A DNA stretch of 64,000 bases from Microlunatus soli (GTDB taxonomy: Bacteria > Actinomycetota > Actinomycetes > Propionibacteriales > Propionibacteriaceae). The stretch lies in the NCBI RefSeq assembly GCF_900105385.1, contig NZ_LT629772.1, positions 1 to 64,000 on the forward strand, read 5' to 3'. The position numbers and the translations under genes are program-made. Within the stretch, counting starts at the first letter, position 1; every line of letters starts with the position of its first letter. The notes below the pieces were generated by a model. That model did no database searches. It was not told where the DNA came from and saw only the letters and a list, made by a program, of their open reading frames with translations. Below, piece by piece: positions 27,662 to 35,500 of the stretch.

Positions 27662-28290
27662 GAACTGTGCTCCTGCTGTTCGGTGCTCGCGGCACCCTGG
27701 TGGGGGTCGGGTCCGGCGTCGGCCGGGCGACTCGTCGTCGACCCGACGGGCATCCCGCCGGTCGAACCGTGGCCATCCGATCCGCGGATGGACCCGGGCA
27801 ATTGTGACACCGAAACGAAGTTGACTCGACTCACCCTCTGAACGACCAGTTGAGCGATCCGATCGCCCCGGGTCAGCGTGATCGTGGCGTCCCGGTCGGT
27901 GTTCAGCAGACAGACCTTGATCTCGCCGCGGTAGCCGGCGTCGACGGTGCCCGGAGCGTTCACCACGGTGAGCCCGTGCCGGGCGGCCAGACCGGACCGC
28001 GGGTGCACCAGTCCGACGTAGCCCGGCGGCAACGCGATCGCCACGCCGGTGCCGACCAGTTTGCGTTCGCCGGGCCGCAGCACGGTGTCCTCGGTCAACC
28101 GCAGGTCGGCGCCGGCATCATCGGGTCGTGCATAGCCGGGAAGTTCGAGATCGTCGGGGTCGGGATCGGCCGGGTCACGATCTGTCGAGCTCGGTCGGGT
28201 CCGAGTGATCAACACATCGACCTGATCTGGCATCTCATCGCCTGTTTCGACACTCGTTTCGACAGCCTGTCCGTCGTCGTGAGTTTCCAT
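27658..28290 (-). CDS. dut: Deoxyuridine 5'-triphosphate nucleotidohydrolase
   Basis: The 210-aa protein contains all five dUTPase motifs: DAGADLRL (I), [11 protein letters not shown] (II), [13 protein letters not shown] with catalytic Asp117 (III), [10 protein letters not shown] (IV) and [10 protein letters not shown] (V), the last needed to close over substrate. It hydrolyses dUTP to dUMP and PPi, limiting uracil in DNA. Both ends are extended compared with the about 150-residue family core: an acidic N-terminus of about 22 residues and a Ser/Gln/Glu-rich tail. A GGAGGGG SD supports ATG 28290; ATG 28233 would give a shorter, more typical N-terminus. Confidence 0.95.
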   Translation of the reverse strand: METHDDGQAVETSVETGDEMPDQVDVLITRTRPSSTDRDPADPDPDDLELPGYARPDDAGADLRLTEDTVLRPGERKLVGTGVAIALPPGYVGLVHPRSGLAARHGLTVVNAPGTVDAGYRGEIKVCLLNTDRDATITLTRGDRIAQLVVQRVSRVNFVSVSQLPGSIRGSDGHGSTGGMPVGSTTSRPADAGPDPHQGAASTEQQEHSS

Positions 28291-28296
28291 CGGTGC

Positions 28297-28842
28297 TCAC
28301 CCCTCCAGCGTAGCGCCGGGGGTGGCATCCGGTCGGTTGATCCGGGCCTGGATCGCGGCCGCAAGTCGCTGCGGCGACCGCGAGTTGATCAGCCAGTACG
28401 GGGTCGGATCCTCCGGGTCGTCCAAGGTCACCTCGACGGCGGTGTTCAGGTACGGACGCAGCGTCATGAAGGCCCGCGCGTCGGCCCGCGGACCGCGCCG
28501 CAGCCGGGTCCTGGCCTCGTCGTGTGCCTCGACGGCGGCGACGTAGCGCCACTCGATGTTGGCCTGCCCCACCCAGAGCCGATCGTCGGTGACCCGGATC
28601 GCCGCCCCGCCGTACCGCAGGAAGATCGCGGCGATCGCGGCCATCAGCAGCACGAAGGTGACGACCGCGGCGACCGGACCGAGATAGAACAACACGGCGA
28701 CCAGCATCGAGAGCGCGAACAGTCCGCCCAGCAGCCACCAGCCGACCGGTACCCACAACCGCTCGTGGTACTCCCCGACCGACCTGTTGTCCCGCCGGTC
28801 GGGCTCGTCGTCGCGCCGGTCGCGCGGGTCTGACTGCTTCAT
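28297..28842 (-). CDS. DUF3093 family membrane protein
   Basis: The 181-aa protein starts at ATG 28842. A charged N-terminus (RDRRDDEPDRRDN) is followed by YHERLWVPVGWWLLGG and two adjacent TM helices, then a soluble C-terminal domain with FMTLRPYLNTAVEVTLDDPEDPTPYW. This matches DUF3093, encoded beside dut in actinobacteria (Rv2698). The function is unknown. Its stop lies 6 bases before the dut start. Confidence 0.85.
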   Translation of the reverse strand: MKQSDPRDRRDDEPDRRDNRSVGEYHERLWVPVGWWLLGGLFALSMLVAVLFYLGPVAAVVTFVLLMAAIAAIFLRYGGAAIRVTDDRLWVGQANIEWRYVAAVEAHDEARTRLRRGPRADARAFMTLRPYLNTAVEVTLDDPEDPTPYWLINSRSPQRLAAAIQARINRPDATPGATLEG

Positions 28843-29115
28843 GGCTGGACTCGAAACTCCCGCTGACGGGCTCGGCACAGGCTCAGGCACGACCCCACCG
28901 TACGGGACCCGTGACGGTCGGCGGAATCGCACCGCTCACTTCGATCCGCCCGCTCCGATCCCGCGCTCCGGTCCCGCCGCGGCAGCGGCTGACGGTTCCA
29001 CGCGGCACCCGGTCCACCGTCGCCGATCGGAACCGTCGGCCGGTAGGGTCGGATCCATCGGCATCCGCCGAGCACCATCGCACCAGGTAGGTCCCGCCGA
29101 GGAAGAGGAGTGGCG

Positions 29116-29409
29116 ATGAAGGTGTCATCGAAGCTGGTCTGGCAGATCTACATGGGCGTCTTCGGCGCGGTGACCACGATCGGCGCGCAGCAGGCGATCA
29201 AGCGTGGCTGGAAGTTCGCCACCGGCAAGGAGCCGCCGTCGGCGACCGACCCCGACACGCCCCTCACCGAAGCCGCGATCTGGGCGCTGGCCAGCGGCGT
29301 CGGCATCGGCCTGACCCAATTCACCGTGACCCGGTTCGCCGCCACCCGGTGGGCCAAGGACATGGGCACCAAGGCGCCGAAGATCCCGAAGATCAAACTG
29401 AAGGTCTGA
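29116..29409 (+). CDS. DUF4235 family small membrane protein
   Basis: The 97-aa protein starts at ATG 29116 with GAGGAG at 29105-29110. It has two hydrophobic helices (LVWQIYMGVFGAVTTIGAQQ and AAIWALASGVGIGLTQFTVT) and a Lys-rich C-terminus (KAPKIPKIKLKV). The pattern matches DUF4235 of actinobacteria; the role is unknown. Confidence 0.82.
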   Translation: MKVSSKLVWQIYMGVFGAVTTIGAQQAIKRGWKFATGKEPPSATDPDTPLTEAAIWALASGVGIGLTQFTVTRFAATRWAKDMGTKAPKIPKIKLKV

Positions 29410-29431
29410 ACCGCGTCCCACCCGGGAACAC

Positions 29432-29455
29432 TTGGCAAGCGTTTGCTTGCTAAGG
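29432..29455. promoter_or_regulatory. TetR operator overlapping the tetR promoter
   Basis: The core GCAAGC-GTTT-GCTTGC (29435-29450) is a perfect 6-bp dyad. It ends directly before TAAGGT (29451-29456), a -10-like hexamer 6 bases before GTG 29463, as expected for a leaderless transcript. Binding here should block transcription of the tetR gene. The reverse complement carries AGCAAGCAA...CTTGCC, also found at 31678-31695. Confidence 0.7.
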
Positions 29456-29462
29456 TCGCCGG

Positions 29463-30104
29463 GTGCAGAGTCGACGGGAACGGATCCTCACCGAGGGCAT
29501 GCGGCTGTTCGGCGAGCAGGGCTACGCCGCGACATCGATCGCCCAGATCGAGGAGGCCGCCGGGCTGTCACCCGGTTCGGGCAGTCTGTACAAACACTTC
29601 CGGTCCAAGCAGGAGCTGCTGGCGGCCGGCCTGGATCGACTGCTCGGCTCCGGCCCGCCCGCGCCCCGGAGCGCGGCAGAGCCGGAACGACTCGACGCCC
29701 TGTTGGCGGCCGCCGTTCGCAGCGGATTCGATCGGATGAAACACGATCGGGATCTGAATCGGGTGGCCTTCCGCGGTCTGACCGCGTTTCCCGAGCTGCT
29801 CCGGCGATTCGGCACCGAGGAGGTGCAGCGGATCGAGCAGGAGACCGCGCACCTGCTGGCCGGAGCGGCATCCCGAGCCGCCGATGATCAAGCCGCCGGT
29901 GATCACGCCGGCAATCGTCCCGGCGGTCATGCCGATGATCAGGATTGGCAGGCCGTCGCCACGGTGCTGCAGGCAGCCACCGCGCACTACTGGCTGCTGG
30001 AGGATCTGTTCGGCGGCGAGCATCCGACCGGCGTCTCCCGGGAACGGTTCATCGCCGCCGTGGTGACGTTGGCGACCGCTGCCGTTTCGCCGCGCGGCGG
30101 ATGA
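29463..30104 (+). CDS. TetR/AcrR-family transcriptional regulator
   Basis: The 213-aa protein starts at GTG 29463, probably leaderless. The HTH is at residues about 8-52 (ILTEGMRLFGEQGYAATSI, LSPGSGSLYKHFRSKQELL). The ligand domain contains a D/A/G/H-rich stretch (about residues 138-162, AADDQAAGDHAGN...) that interrupts the helical pattern and resembles low-complexity inserts in other genes of this window. Matching dyads occur in its own promoter and in the 31621-31727 divergent region, so it likely represses itself and the epimerase/oxidoreductase pair. Confidence 0.9.
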   Translation: MQSRRERILTEGMRLFGEQGYAATSIAQIEEAAGLSPGSGSLYKHFRSKQELLAAGLDRLLGSGPPAPRSAAEPERLDALLAAAVRSGFDRMKHDRDLNRVAFRGLTAFPELLRRFGTEEVQRIEQETAHLLAGAASRAADDQAAGDHAGNRPGGHADDQDWQAVATVLQAATAHYWLLEDLFGGEHPTGVSRERFIAAVVTLATAAVSPRGG

Positions 30105-30122
30105 GCCGTCGGCCGATGATGA

Positions 30123-30635
30123 TCATGGCTCCGCGCCGGCCGCCCGCGCATGCAGCAGCCGCATCTGTTCGTCGTAGGGCGACACCGGGCCGATCACCTC
30201 GACAGTGAGCGCGATGTCGTCGGCCGCCAGCACCGCCACCGGTGCCGCCGGCAGGCCCGAACCGGCCCGCCAGCCGGCGAGTTGGGACGCCGACGCCGCG
30301 TAGACGATGCCGCCGATCCTGGCCCAGCCGTGCGCCGCGGAGCACATCGGACAATGCTCCCCCGAGGTGTAGACCACGGCTCCGCGGCGCTGGTGAGGCG
30401 TCAGCCGGAGCGCCGCCCACCGGGCCAGTGCGAATTCAGGATGTGCGGTCGGATCGCCGGAGGTGTGTTCGCGATTGCGATCCTCGGCGAGCATCGTGCC
30501 GTCGGCAGCGACCAGCACCGAGCCGAACGGGCCGTCCTCGTCGGCCAGCGCCGCCTCCGCCAACTCGACGCAACGCCGCAGGTGTTGATGATCCGCCGGA
30601 CTCAATTCACGACTGCCCCGGTTGCCGGTCCTCAT
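30123..30635 (-). CDS. Zinc-dependent nucleoside/nucleobase deaminase (CDA fold)
   Basis: The 170-aa protein has the deaminase motifs HPE (His65, catalytic Glu67 in TAHPEFALARW) and Cys95-x2-Cys98 (SGEHCPMCSAAHGWA). The usual P before the first Cys is His94. It resembles guanine/cytosine deaminase-type members (GPFGSVLVA at the N-terminus). The reaction is hydrolytic removal of an amino group from a purine or pyrimidine; the substrate is uncertain. Confidence 0.87.
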   Translation of the reverse strand: MRTGNRGSRELSPADHQHLRRCVELAEAALADEDGPFGSVLVAADGTMLAEDRNREHTSGDPTAHPEFALARWAALRLTPHQRRGAVVYTSGEHCPMCSAAHGWARIGGIVYAASASQLAGWRAGSGLPAAPVAVLAADDIALTVEVIGPVSPYDEQMRLLHARAAGAEP

Positions 30636-30639
30636 CGTG

Positions 30640-30693
30640 CCATTGTTCCATGATCACCGGTGGCGTCCATGATCAATCCAGCATGATCCATGA
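30640..30693. repeat. Four CATGATC units in a short intergenic region
   Basis: The pattern (C)CATGATCA occurs four times between the deaminase start and the epimerase stop, in part as TCCATGATCA at near-regular spacing. It is AT-richer than the surroundings. TGATCA-rich stretches also occur inside several coding regions here. Function unknown. Confidence 0.45.
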
Positions 30694-31620
30694 TCAACTT
30701 CCTACGACCGACGCCCTGATGCCGTCGGTGAAGCCGGGATGGCTCGGCCGCCAGCCGAGCTCTTCTGCGGCACGATCGTTGGACACCCGCAGCGAGGCGT
30801 TCAGCATCGCCGCGACGTAGGGCGCGGCCAGCTTGATCAGGAAACCGGGCAGCACCGGAGGCGACGGGGCGTGATGGGCCGCGGCCGCCGCGGTGATCAC
30901 CGACCGCCAGGAGGCCGGAACGTCGTCGACGATGTTGTAGGCCTGCCCGGGACGCCCACGATCGAGGGCCGCGACAGTAGCGGTGACCGCATCATCGAGG
31001 TGGATCCAGGCAAGTGGACGGTCCGGCCCGGACGTCACCGGCACCTTGCGGGCCCGCAGCAGGTCGGGCAACGGATCGGGGTCACCGCCGTAGAACAGCC
31101 CGTAGCGCAGCGCGATCCCCTCGAGCGCCGAACTGCCGAGGACCAACTCCTCGTTGGTCGCCATTGCCGCGATGTGCGGCGCGGTCGGACCGCCGGTCGG
31201 CCGGCCGAACGGCGCGTCCTCGGTCAGGCTCCTCGACCCGTGGTCGATGTAGCCGTAACCGAAGACGATGCTCTGGGTGACGAACCGCCGGGCGCCGGCG
31301 CGTTCGGCGACCTCGAGCAGATGGCGGGTGCCGTCGGTCCGCAGCAGATTGGTGACGGCCATCCCACGGTGCCGCACCGGCGGTTTGGTCAGCGCCGTCA
31401 GTTGATGGATCACGGCGTCGAACTCGACCCCGTCGGTCGCCCGGAGCAACTCCGTACGGTCCAGGGCGTCGGCCACCACGGCCTGCACCCCGGACCGGCG
31501 GAACTCCGCCGCTCGCGACGGGTCGCGGGTCAACGCGATCACCTCGTGGTTGTCGCGCCCCAGCGCCGGCAACAGTCGGCGACCGATCGCGCCGGTGGCA
31601 CCGGCCAGCAAGATCTTCAT
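30694..31620 (-). CDS. NAD(P)-dependent epimerase/dehydratase (extended SDR)
   Basis: The 308-aa protein starts at ATG 31620 behind GGGGAGAG. It has the Rossmann glycine motif GATGAIGRRLLPAL, an SDR-like core (VIHQLTAL, FVTQSIVFGYGYID) and the AWIHLDDAVTATV motif of atypical extended SDRs. The typical YxxxK is not clear. Substrate unknown. It faces the DDN-like oxidoreductase across a promoter region with two TetR-like operators. Confidence 0.85.
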   Translation of the reverse strand: MKILLAGATGAIGRRLLPALGRDNHEVIALTRDPSRAAEFRRSGVQAVVADALDRTELLRATDGVEFDAVIHQLTALTKPPVRHRGMAVTNLLRTDGTRHLLEVAERAGARRFVTQSIVFGYGYIDHGSRSLTEDAPFGRPTGGPTAPHIAAMATNEELVLGSSALEGIALRYGLFYGGDPDPLPDLLRARKVPVTSGPDRPLAWIHLDDAVTATVAALDRGRPGQAYNIVDDVPASWRSVITAAAAAHHAPSPPVLPGFLIKLAAPYVAAMLNASLRVSNDRAAEELGWRPSHPGFTDGIRASVVGS

Positions 31621-31634
31621 CTGCTCTCCCCAGA

Positions 31635-31649
31635 AAGTAAGGACTTGCC
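31635..31649. promoter_or_regulatory. Second TetR-type operator (epimerase side)
   Basis: AAGTAAGGACTTGCC matches AAGCAATTACTTGCC at 31681-31695 in 12 of 15 positions. It lies 15 bp upstream of the epimerase start, where bound repressor would occlude its promoter or ribosome access. Confidence 0.5.
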
Positions 31650-31677
31650 TTCGACTCTAGGAACCGGCCATCCTGAA

Positions 31678-31695
31678 AGCAAGCAATTACTTGCC
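31678..31695. promoter_or_regulatory. Third TetR-type operator (oxidoreductase side)
   Basis: AGCAAGCAATTACTTGCC shares AGCAAGCAA...CTTGCC with the reverse complement of the tetR operator at 29432-29455. It lies 33 bp before the DDN-like gene start, inside the shared divergent promoter region. Confidence 0.65.
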
Positions 31696-31727
31696 GCCAC
31701 AGTGCGCCGACCCAAGGGGGAGTCTCG

Positions 31728-32243
31728 ATGAACCAGCAGTCGACCGCCCGGAGACCGATCCGGAAGCGGGCCGGTGACCTGTTCCGCAGCACCGCCCGGT
31801 ATGTCGATGACCGGATCGTGAAGTCGGGCATGCGGTCACTGTTGCGAGCCGGTCTCGCCCCCACGGCGTTCGCGATGGTGGAGACGACCGGACGTCGGTC
31901 CGGCCTGCCCCGCCAGACCCCGGTCGGCAACGGCCTGGTGGACGGCACGTTCTGGCTGATCGCAGCCCGCGGCCGATCCGCCGACTACGTCCGCAACCTC
32001 ATCCAGCAGCCAGCCGTGCGGATCAAGATCGGCCGCCGCTGGTATCGCGGCCTCGCCACCGTGCAACCCGACGATGATCCCGAACGCCGACTGGCCGACA
32101 TCCTCGCCCACCACGGCTGGCTGCGTCGGTTCGACGCCCGGGCACTGCGGTCCTCCATCCGGCTGCTGAACAGTGAGCCGATCGTGGTCCGGATCGCACT
32201 CGAGGACGCGCCGGCGACGGCAGGATCGGAGCGCAGTCACTGA
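31728..32243 (+). CDS. DDN-like (FDOR-B type) deazaflavin-dependent oxidoreductase
   Basis: The 171-aa protein has the signature VETTGRRSGLPRQTPVG followed by FWLIAARGRSADYVRNL and WYRGLA, typical of the nitroreductase-family deazaflavin-dependent (Ddn) fold that uses F420H2. Its substrate is unknown; relatives reduce nitroimidazoles, quinones or other electrophiles. GGGGGAG precedes ATG 31728. The operator context suggests repression by the nearby TetR and induction by a xenobiotic or metabolite. Confidence 0.87.
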   Translation: MNQQSTARRPIRKRAGDLFRSTARYVDDRIVKSGMRSLLRAGLAPTAFAMVETTGRRSGLPRQTPVGNGLVDGTFWLIAARGRSADYVRNLIQQPAVRIKIGRRWYRGLATVQPDDDPERRLADILAHHGWLRRFDARALRSSIRLLNSEPIVVRIALEDAPATAGSERSH

Positions 32244-32251
32244 ATCCCTCG

Positions 32252-32371
32252 GTGATCGGGCTCGTGCTGGTCCGTTCCCGGGATCTGCACAGCAGCGCCG
32301 TGTCCACGGTCCCACCGGATGTTCCCGAGCCGTTGATCGACGAGCACATCGACTCGTTCGCGGCGCGTTAG
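32252..32371 (+). CDS. Small ORF in the whiB leader region
   Basis: The 39-codon frame from GTG 32252 to TAG 32371 (VIGLVLVRSRDLHSSAVSTV...) has almost exclusively G/C third positions, unlike the other two frames. No SD is seen. It lies between the DDN-like stop and the WhiB7-like start (78 bp away), where leader ORFs of whiB7 genes occur in other actinobacteria. It could instead be a remnant of a longer gene, since the frame stays open upstream into the DDN gene. Confidence 0.35.
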   Translation: MIGLVLVRSRDLHSSAVSTVPPDVPEPLIDEHIDSFAAR

Positions 32372-32448
32372 CCCGTGGCGTCGAAGCCGACAGCGGCCCT
32401 TTGCCGAACACGCCTACCGCATCTCATGATCAACAAGGAGTGCCAAAG

Positions 32449-32736
32449 ATGATCAACGCGGTCGACCCCGGGACCGGACGGCGCGCCCGCACCGGCCGAA
32501 CGAATCCCCCGATTCCCTGCCGGGTGCACGATCTGGAGCTCTGGTTCTCCGAATCACCGGCGGACCTGACCAGGGCCAAGCAGTTGTGCAGCGGCTGCCC
32601 GATCCGCAGCCGCTGCCTGCAGGAGGCACTGGAACGGGGCGAGCCCTGGGGTGTCTGGGGTGGCGAGGTCATCGTGAACGGCCTCGTCCGGCCGTTCAAG
32701 CGCGGCCCCGGCCGGCCGCGCAAACAAGCTGCCTGA
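32449..32736 (+). CDS. whiB7: WhiB-family Fe-S transcription factor, WhiB7-like
   Basis: The 95-aa protein starts at ATG 32449 with AAGGAG at 32435-32440. The four cluster cysteines are PCRVHD and LCSGCPIRSRC, followed by the turn motif EPWGVWGGE and a C-terminal AT-hook (RGPGRPRK). The AT-hook and EPWGVWGGE are hallmarks of WhiB7, the activator of intrinsic multidrug resistance that works with the primary sigma factor. A 205-bp leader precedes it. The symbol is given on motif grounds; another WhiB class is less likely. Confidence 0.85.
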   Translation: MINAVDPGTGRRARTGRTNPPIPCRVHDLELWFSESPADLTRAKQLCSGCPIRSRCLQEALERGEPWGVWGGEVIVNGLVRPFKRGPGRPRKQAA

Positions 32737-32854
32737 CGGCACCTCGGAGCCGTTGCGGCTCAAGACGACGACAGTCGCATCATCCCGGCGTCACGCACCC
32801 AGCGGGGGCGACGACGCCGGTCCGATGCGGCTGCTCGTCGATCGACGGCCTGGC

Positions 32855-33154
32855 TCAGCCGGCGCAGTCCACGCAGTACATCTGGCCGTTGCGTTCCTCG
32901 GCCAGCTGGCTGCGGTGTCGCACCAGGAAACAGCTGGCGCAGGTGAATTCGTCGGCCTGCCGAGGGAGCACCCGTACGGTCAGCTCCTCGTGCGACAGGT
33001 CCGCACCGGGCAGCTCGAACGATTCGGCCGCCTCGGTCTCGTCCTCGTCGACCTTGCCCGAGTTCTTGTCGTTGCGCCGATTCTTGAGTTCCTCGATGCT
33101 GTCTTCGCTGACGTCCTCTTCGGTCTTACGCGGGGCGTCGTAATCAGTCGCCAT
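32855..33154 (-). CDS. DUF4193 family protein
   Basis: The 99-aa acidic protein contains the highly conserved DUF4193 sequence: MATDYDAPRKTEED, SIEELKNRRNDKNSG, AESFELPGADLSHEEL, RVLPRQADEFTCASC and a second CxxC near the C-terminus (YCVDC). The four cysteines probably bind zinc. The function is unknown. It is the counterpart of Rv2699c, which in mycobacteria sits directly beside the DUF3093 gene; here about 3.7 kb separates the two. Confidence 0.92.
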   Translation of the reverse strand: MATDYDAPRKTEEDVSEDSIEELKNRRNDKNSGKVDEDETEAAESFELPGADLSHEELTVRVLPRQADEFTCASCFLVRHRSQLAEERNGQMYCVDCAG

Positions 33155-33347
33155 CTTCTTCCCTCCCGGGCTACTGCCCGAGCTCGTTTTGCCTTCTCAT
33201 CCGCATCGGTGCCGTCCGCCTGGTCGGCGGCCGGTCCCTCTGCGGCCCTGCTTCAACAGCTGAGTGATCGGCTGTCTGGTCACCGTCGGAGTAGAAGTCC
33301 GAGCGCAATGCATACCACATCCAGTCAAGTCCCACCTGATCGTGCAC

Positions 33348-35453
33348 CTACAACACGCGCGAACGGACAAAATTCCCGCCGGTGCGCACCGATTCCAGGA
33401 AGGACCGCACGGTCTCGTACCAGACGATCGCGTGCTGCGGGGACAGCACCCAGTGATTCTCGTCGGGGAAGTACAGGAACTTGTGCGGCAACTCCTCGGC
33501 CGGCCCGTCGTGCTGCTCGACCAGAGCTGCCCACAACCCCAATCCCTCCGCGATCGGCACCCGATAATCCTTGTCGCCGTGGATGACCAGCATCGGCGTC
33601 CGGATCCGATCGACGAACAGGTGCGGCGAGTTCTGCTGCACCATCGCGTCGGTCAGTTCCGGCAGCCAGAACGTCGCGCTGTCGGTGGTGTAACGGAACG
33701 CCGCCAGATTCCACAGGCTGGCGTGCGTCACGATCCCGGCGAAACGGTCGGTGTGTCCGGCCACCCAATTGGCCATGTACCCACCGAACGAGCCGCCCAT
33801 CGCGACGGTGTCGTCGGCGTCGATGTCGTCCCGGTCGACAGCGGCATCGGTGATCGCCATCAGGTCGGTGTACGGCTCGGCGCCCCATCGGCCCCAGCCA
33901 CGCTGGATGAAGTCCCGGCCGTAGCCGGTGGACAAGGCCGGGTCCGGCAGCAGCACCGCATAGCCCTGGGACACCAACAGCCACGGGTTCCACCGCCAGG
34001 ACCAGGCGTTCCAGGAACCCAGCGGCCCGCCGTGGATCCACAACGCGAGCGGTGCAGGATGCGCGGCCGAGGCGTCGGCGGGCAACGCCAGATGGGCCCG
34101 GATCCGGGCTCCGTCGGCGGCCGTGGTCTCGACCTCGGTCAGTGATCCGGGCAGCTCCGGATAGTCCACCGGCCCGCGCAACACGGTCAGCCGCCCACTG
34201 GCGACGTCGACGGAGACGATGCTGCCCGGGTCGGTGTAGGAACTGCGGAGCGCGTACAACGTGCTGCCGTCCGGTGACAGCAGCAGCGAGCCGAACGCGC
34301 CGTCCTCGGTCAGTCGGCGGGCCCGGCCCGCCGCCACGTCGACGGCGAAGATCGGGGCCTGGCCGTCCTCGTCGGCGACCACGTACAGCACCGATCCGTC
34401 GGGTGAGAAGGCGTACGGGGTCGCCCAGCGATCCCAGTCCGCTGCCAGCACCCGCTCATCGCCGCTGCTCCGGTCGATCAGCCAGAGCTGCAGGGTCGGC
34501 GCCTCTTCCGCGGTCGGTGCGGTCTCCCGGACGGCCGCTACCAGCGAACCGTCGGAACTGATCACCGCGGAGGAGAATTCGACGCCGTCCTGCTCGACCA
34601 GCGTGCTCCGGGCACCGGTCGACAGATCGATCTCGATCAGCCCGATCGACACCCGGCCGCGCGGTCTGGGTGTCTTCCAGGTTGCAACCGCGAAGCTGCC
34701 GTCGTCGGCGACCGCCTCGATGTCCCCCAGACGTCGACCGCTGTCGGGAGCCAACACGGTCGCCGCCTCGAGTTCGACGCTCAGGTCGCCACGATCATCG
34801 GTGACGGTCAGGTCGGCGCCGTACAGCCGGGTCTGGGAACCACCGAGATCATGGTCCCAGAATCGCACCGGGTAACCCTCGTGCAGCAATGCGGAGACCT
34901 TCTTGGTCTTGCGCAGCTTGCGCAGGTCCTGATCCTGTTGCTCGGTCTCGGCGCCGGGGAAGGAGTCTGCGGCGAGGACCGCCCGACCGACGTGCCGCGC
35001 GGTGGCGATGTCCTGCCAGCCGCCGCTGCGGCGGGCGATCGGATGGGCCTCGCCGCCACCGGCCGGCAGGAACCACAGGACGCCGTCGTCGTCGCTCGGT
35101 TTGGTCGCGGGCTTCGGTCCGTAGCCGGTCCGCGCCGCCGGGGTCGGCCGGCCGGAGCCGAAGATCAACGACCCGTCCGGGGTGAAGGCGGCGATCGATT
35201 CACCCTCGACCGAACGGGTCATCCGGCGAGCGGGTCCGGCGGCGGCCGGATCGACCCGCCACCAACTCGTGCGGTATCCGGTCTGCTGGTCGTCCAGTTC
35301 GCTCACCGACGCCAGCAGCGTCGAACCGTCGGAGGACAACAGCAACGACTGCAGTCGCGGCGTACCGACGTAGGCCCGCAGGTCGTCCCAGGGCGAGCCG
35401 AGCGGGAGCTCGTCGGGATCGGGAGTCTTGTCAGCGGTGCTGTCCGCAGTCAT
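33348..35453 (-). CDS. S9-family serine peptidase (prolyl oligopeptidase/acylaminoacyl peptidase type)
   Basis: The 701-aa protein starts at ATG 35453 behind GAGGTGG. Residues about 20-420 form a WD40/beta-propeller-like domain (repeated SPDGS/SSDGS units). The C-terminal alpha/beta-hydrolase domain carries the nucleophile in GGSFGGYMA, Asp in HGDKDYRVP and His in PDENHWVL. It lacks a signal peptide, so it is probably cytosolic and cleaves short peptides. It is divergent from the glycerate kinase gene. Confidence 0.93.
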   Translation of the reverse strand: MTADSTADKTPDPDELPLGSPWDDLRAYVGTPRLQSLLLSSDGSTLLASVSELDDQQTGYRTSWWRVDPAAAGPARRMTRSVEGESIAAFTPDGSLIFGSGRPTPAARTGYGPKPATKPSDDDGVLWFLPAGGGEAHPIARRSGGWQDIATARHVGRAVLAADSFPGAETEQQDQDLRKLRKTKKVSALLHEGYPVRFWDHDLGGSQTRLYGADLTVTDDRGDLSVELEAATVLAPDSGRRLGDIEAVADDGSFAVATWKTPRPRGRVSIGLIEIDLSTGARSTLVEQDGVEFSSAVISSDGSLVAAVRETAPTAEEAPTLQLWLIDRSSGDERVLAADWDRWATPYAFSPDGSVLYVVADEDGQAPIFAVDVAAGRARRLTEDGAFGSLLLSPDGSTLYALRSSYTDPGSIVSVDVASGRLTVLRGPVDYPELPGSLTEVETTAADGARIRAHLALPADASAAHPAPLALWIHGGPLGSWNAWSWRWNPWLLVSQGYAVLLPDPALSTGYGRDFIQRGWGRWGAEPYTDLMAITDAAVDRDDIDADDTVAMGGSFGGYMANWVAGHTDRFAGIVTHASLWNLAAFRYTTDSATFWLPELTDAMVQQNSPHLFVDRIRTPMLVIHGDKDYRVPIAEGLGLWAALVEQHDGPAEELPHKFLYFPDENHWVLSPQHAIVWYETVRSFLESVRTGGNFVRSRVL

Positions 35454-35500
35454 CTGCCACCTCGTGTCGACGATCCGTACCGGCCGCGCAAGACTATGCC

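Noticed and set aside
33155-33347. Possible RNA gene between the DUF4193 and S9 peptidase genes
   Set aside because: No cloverleaf, T-loop consensus or strong hairpin was found in the 193 bp.
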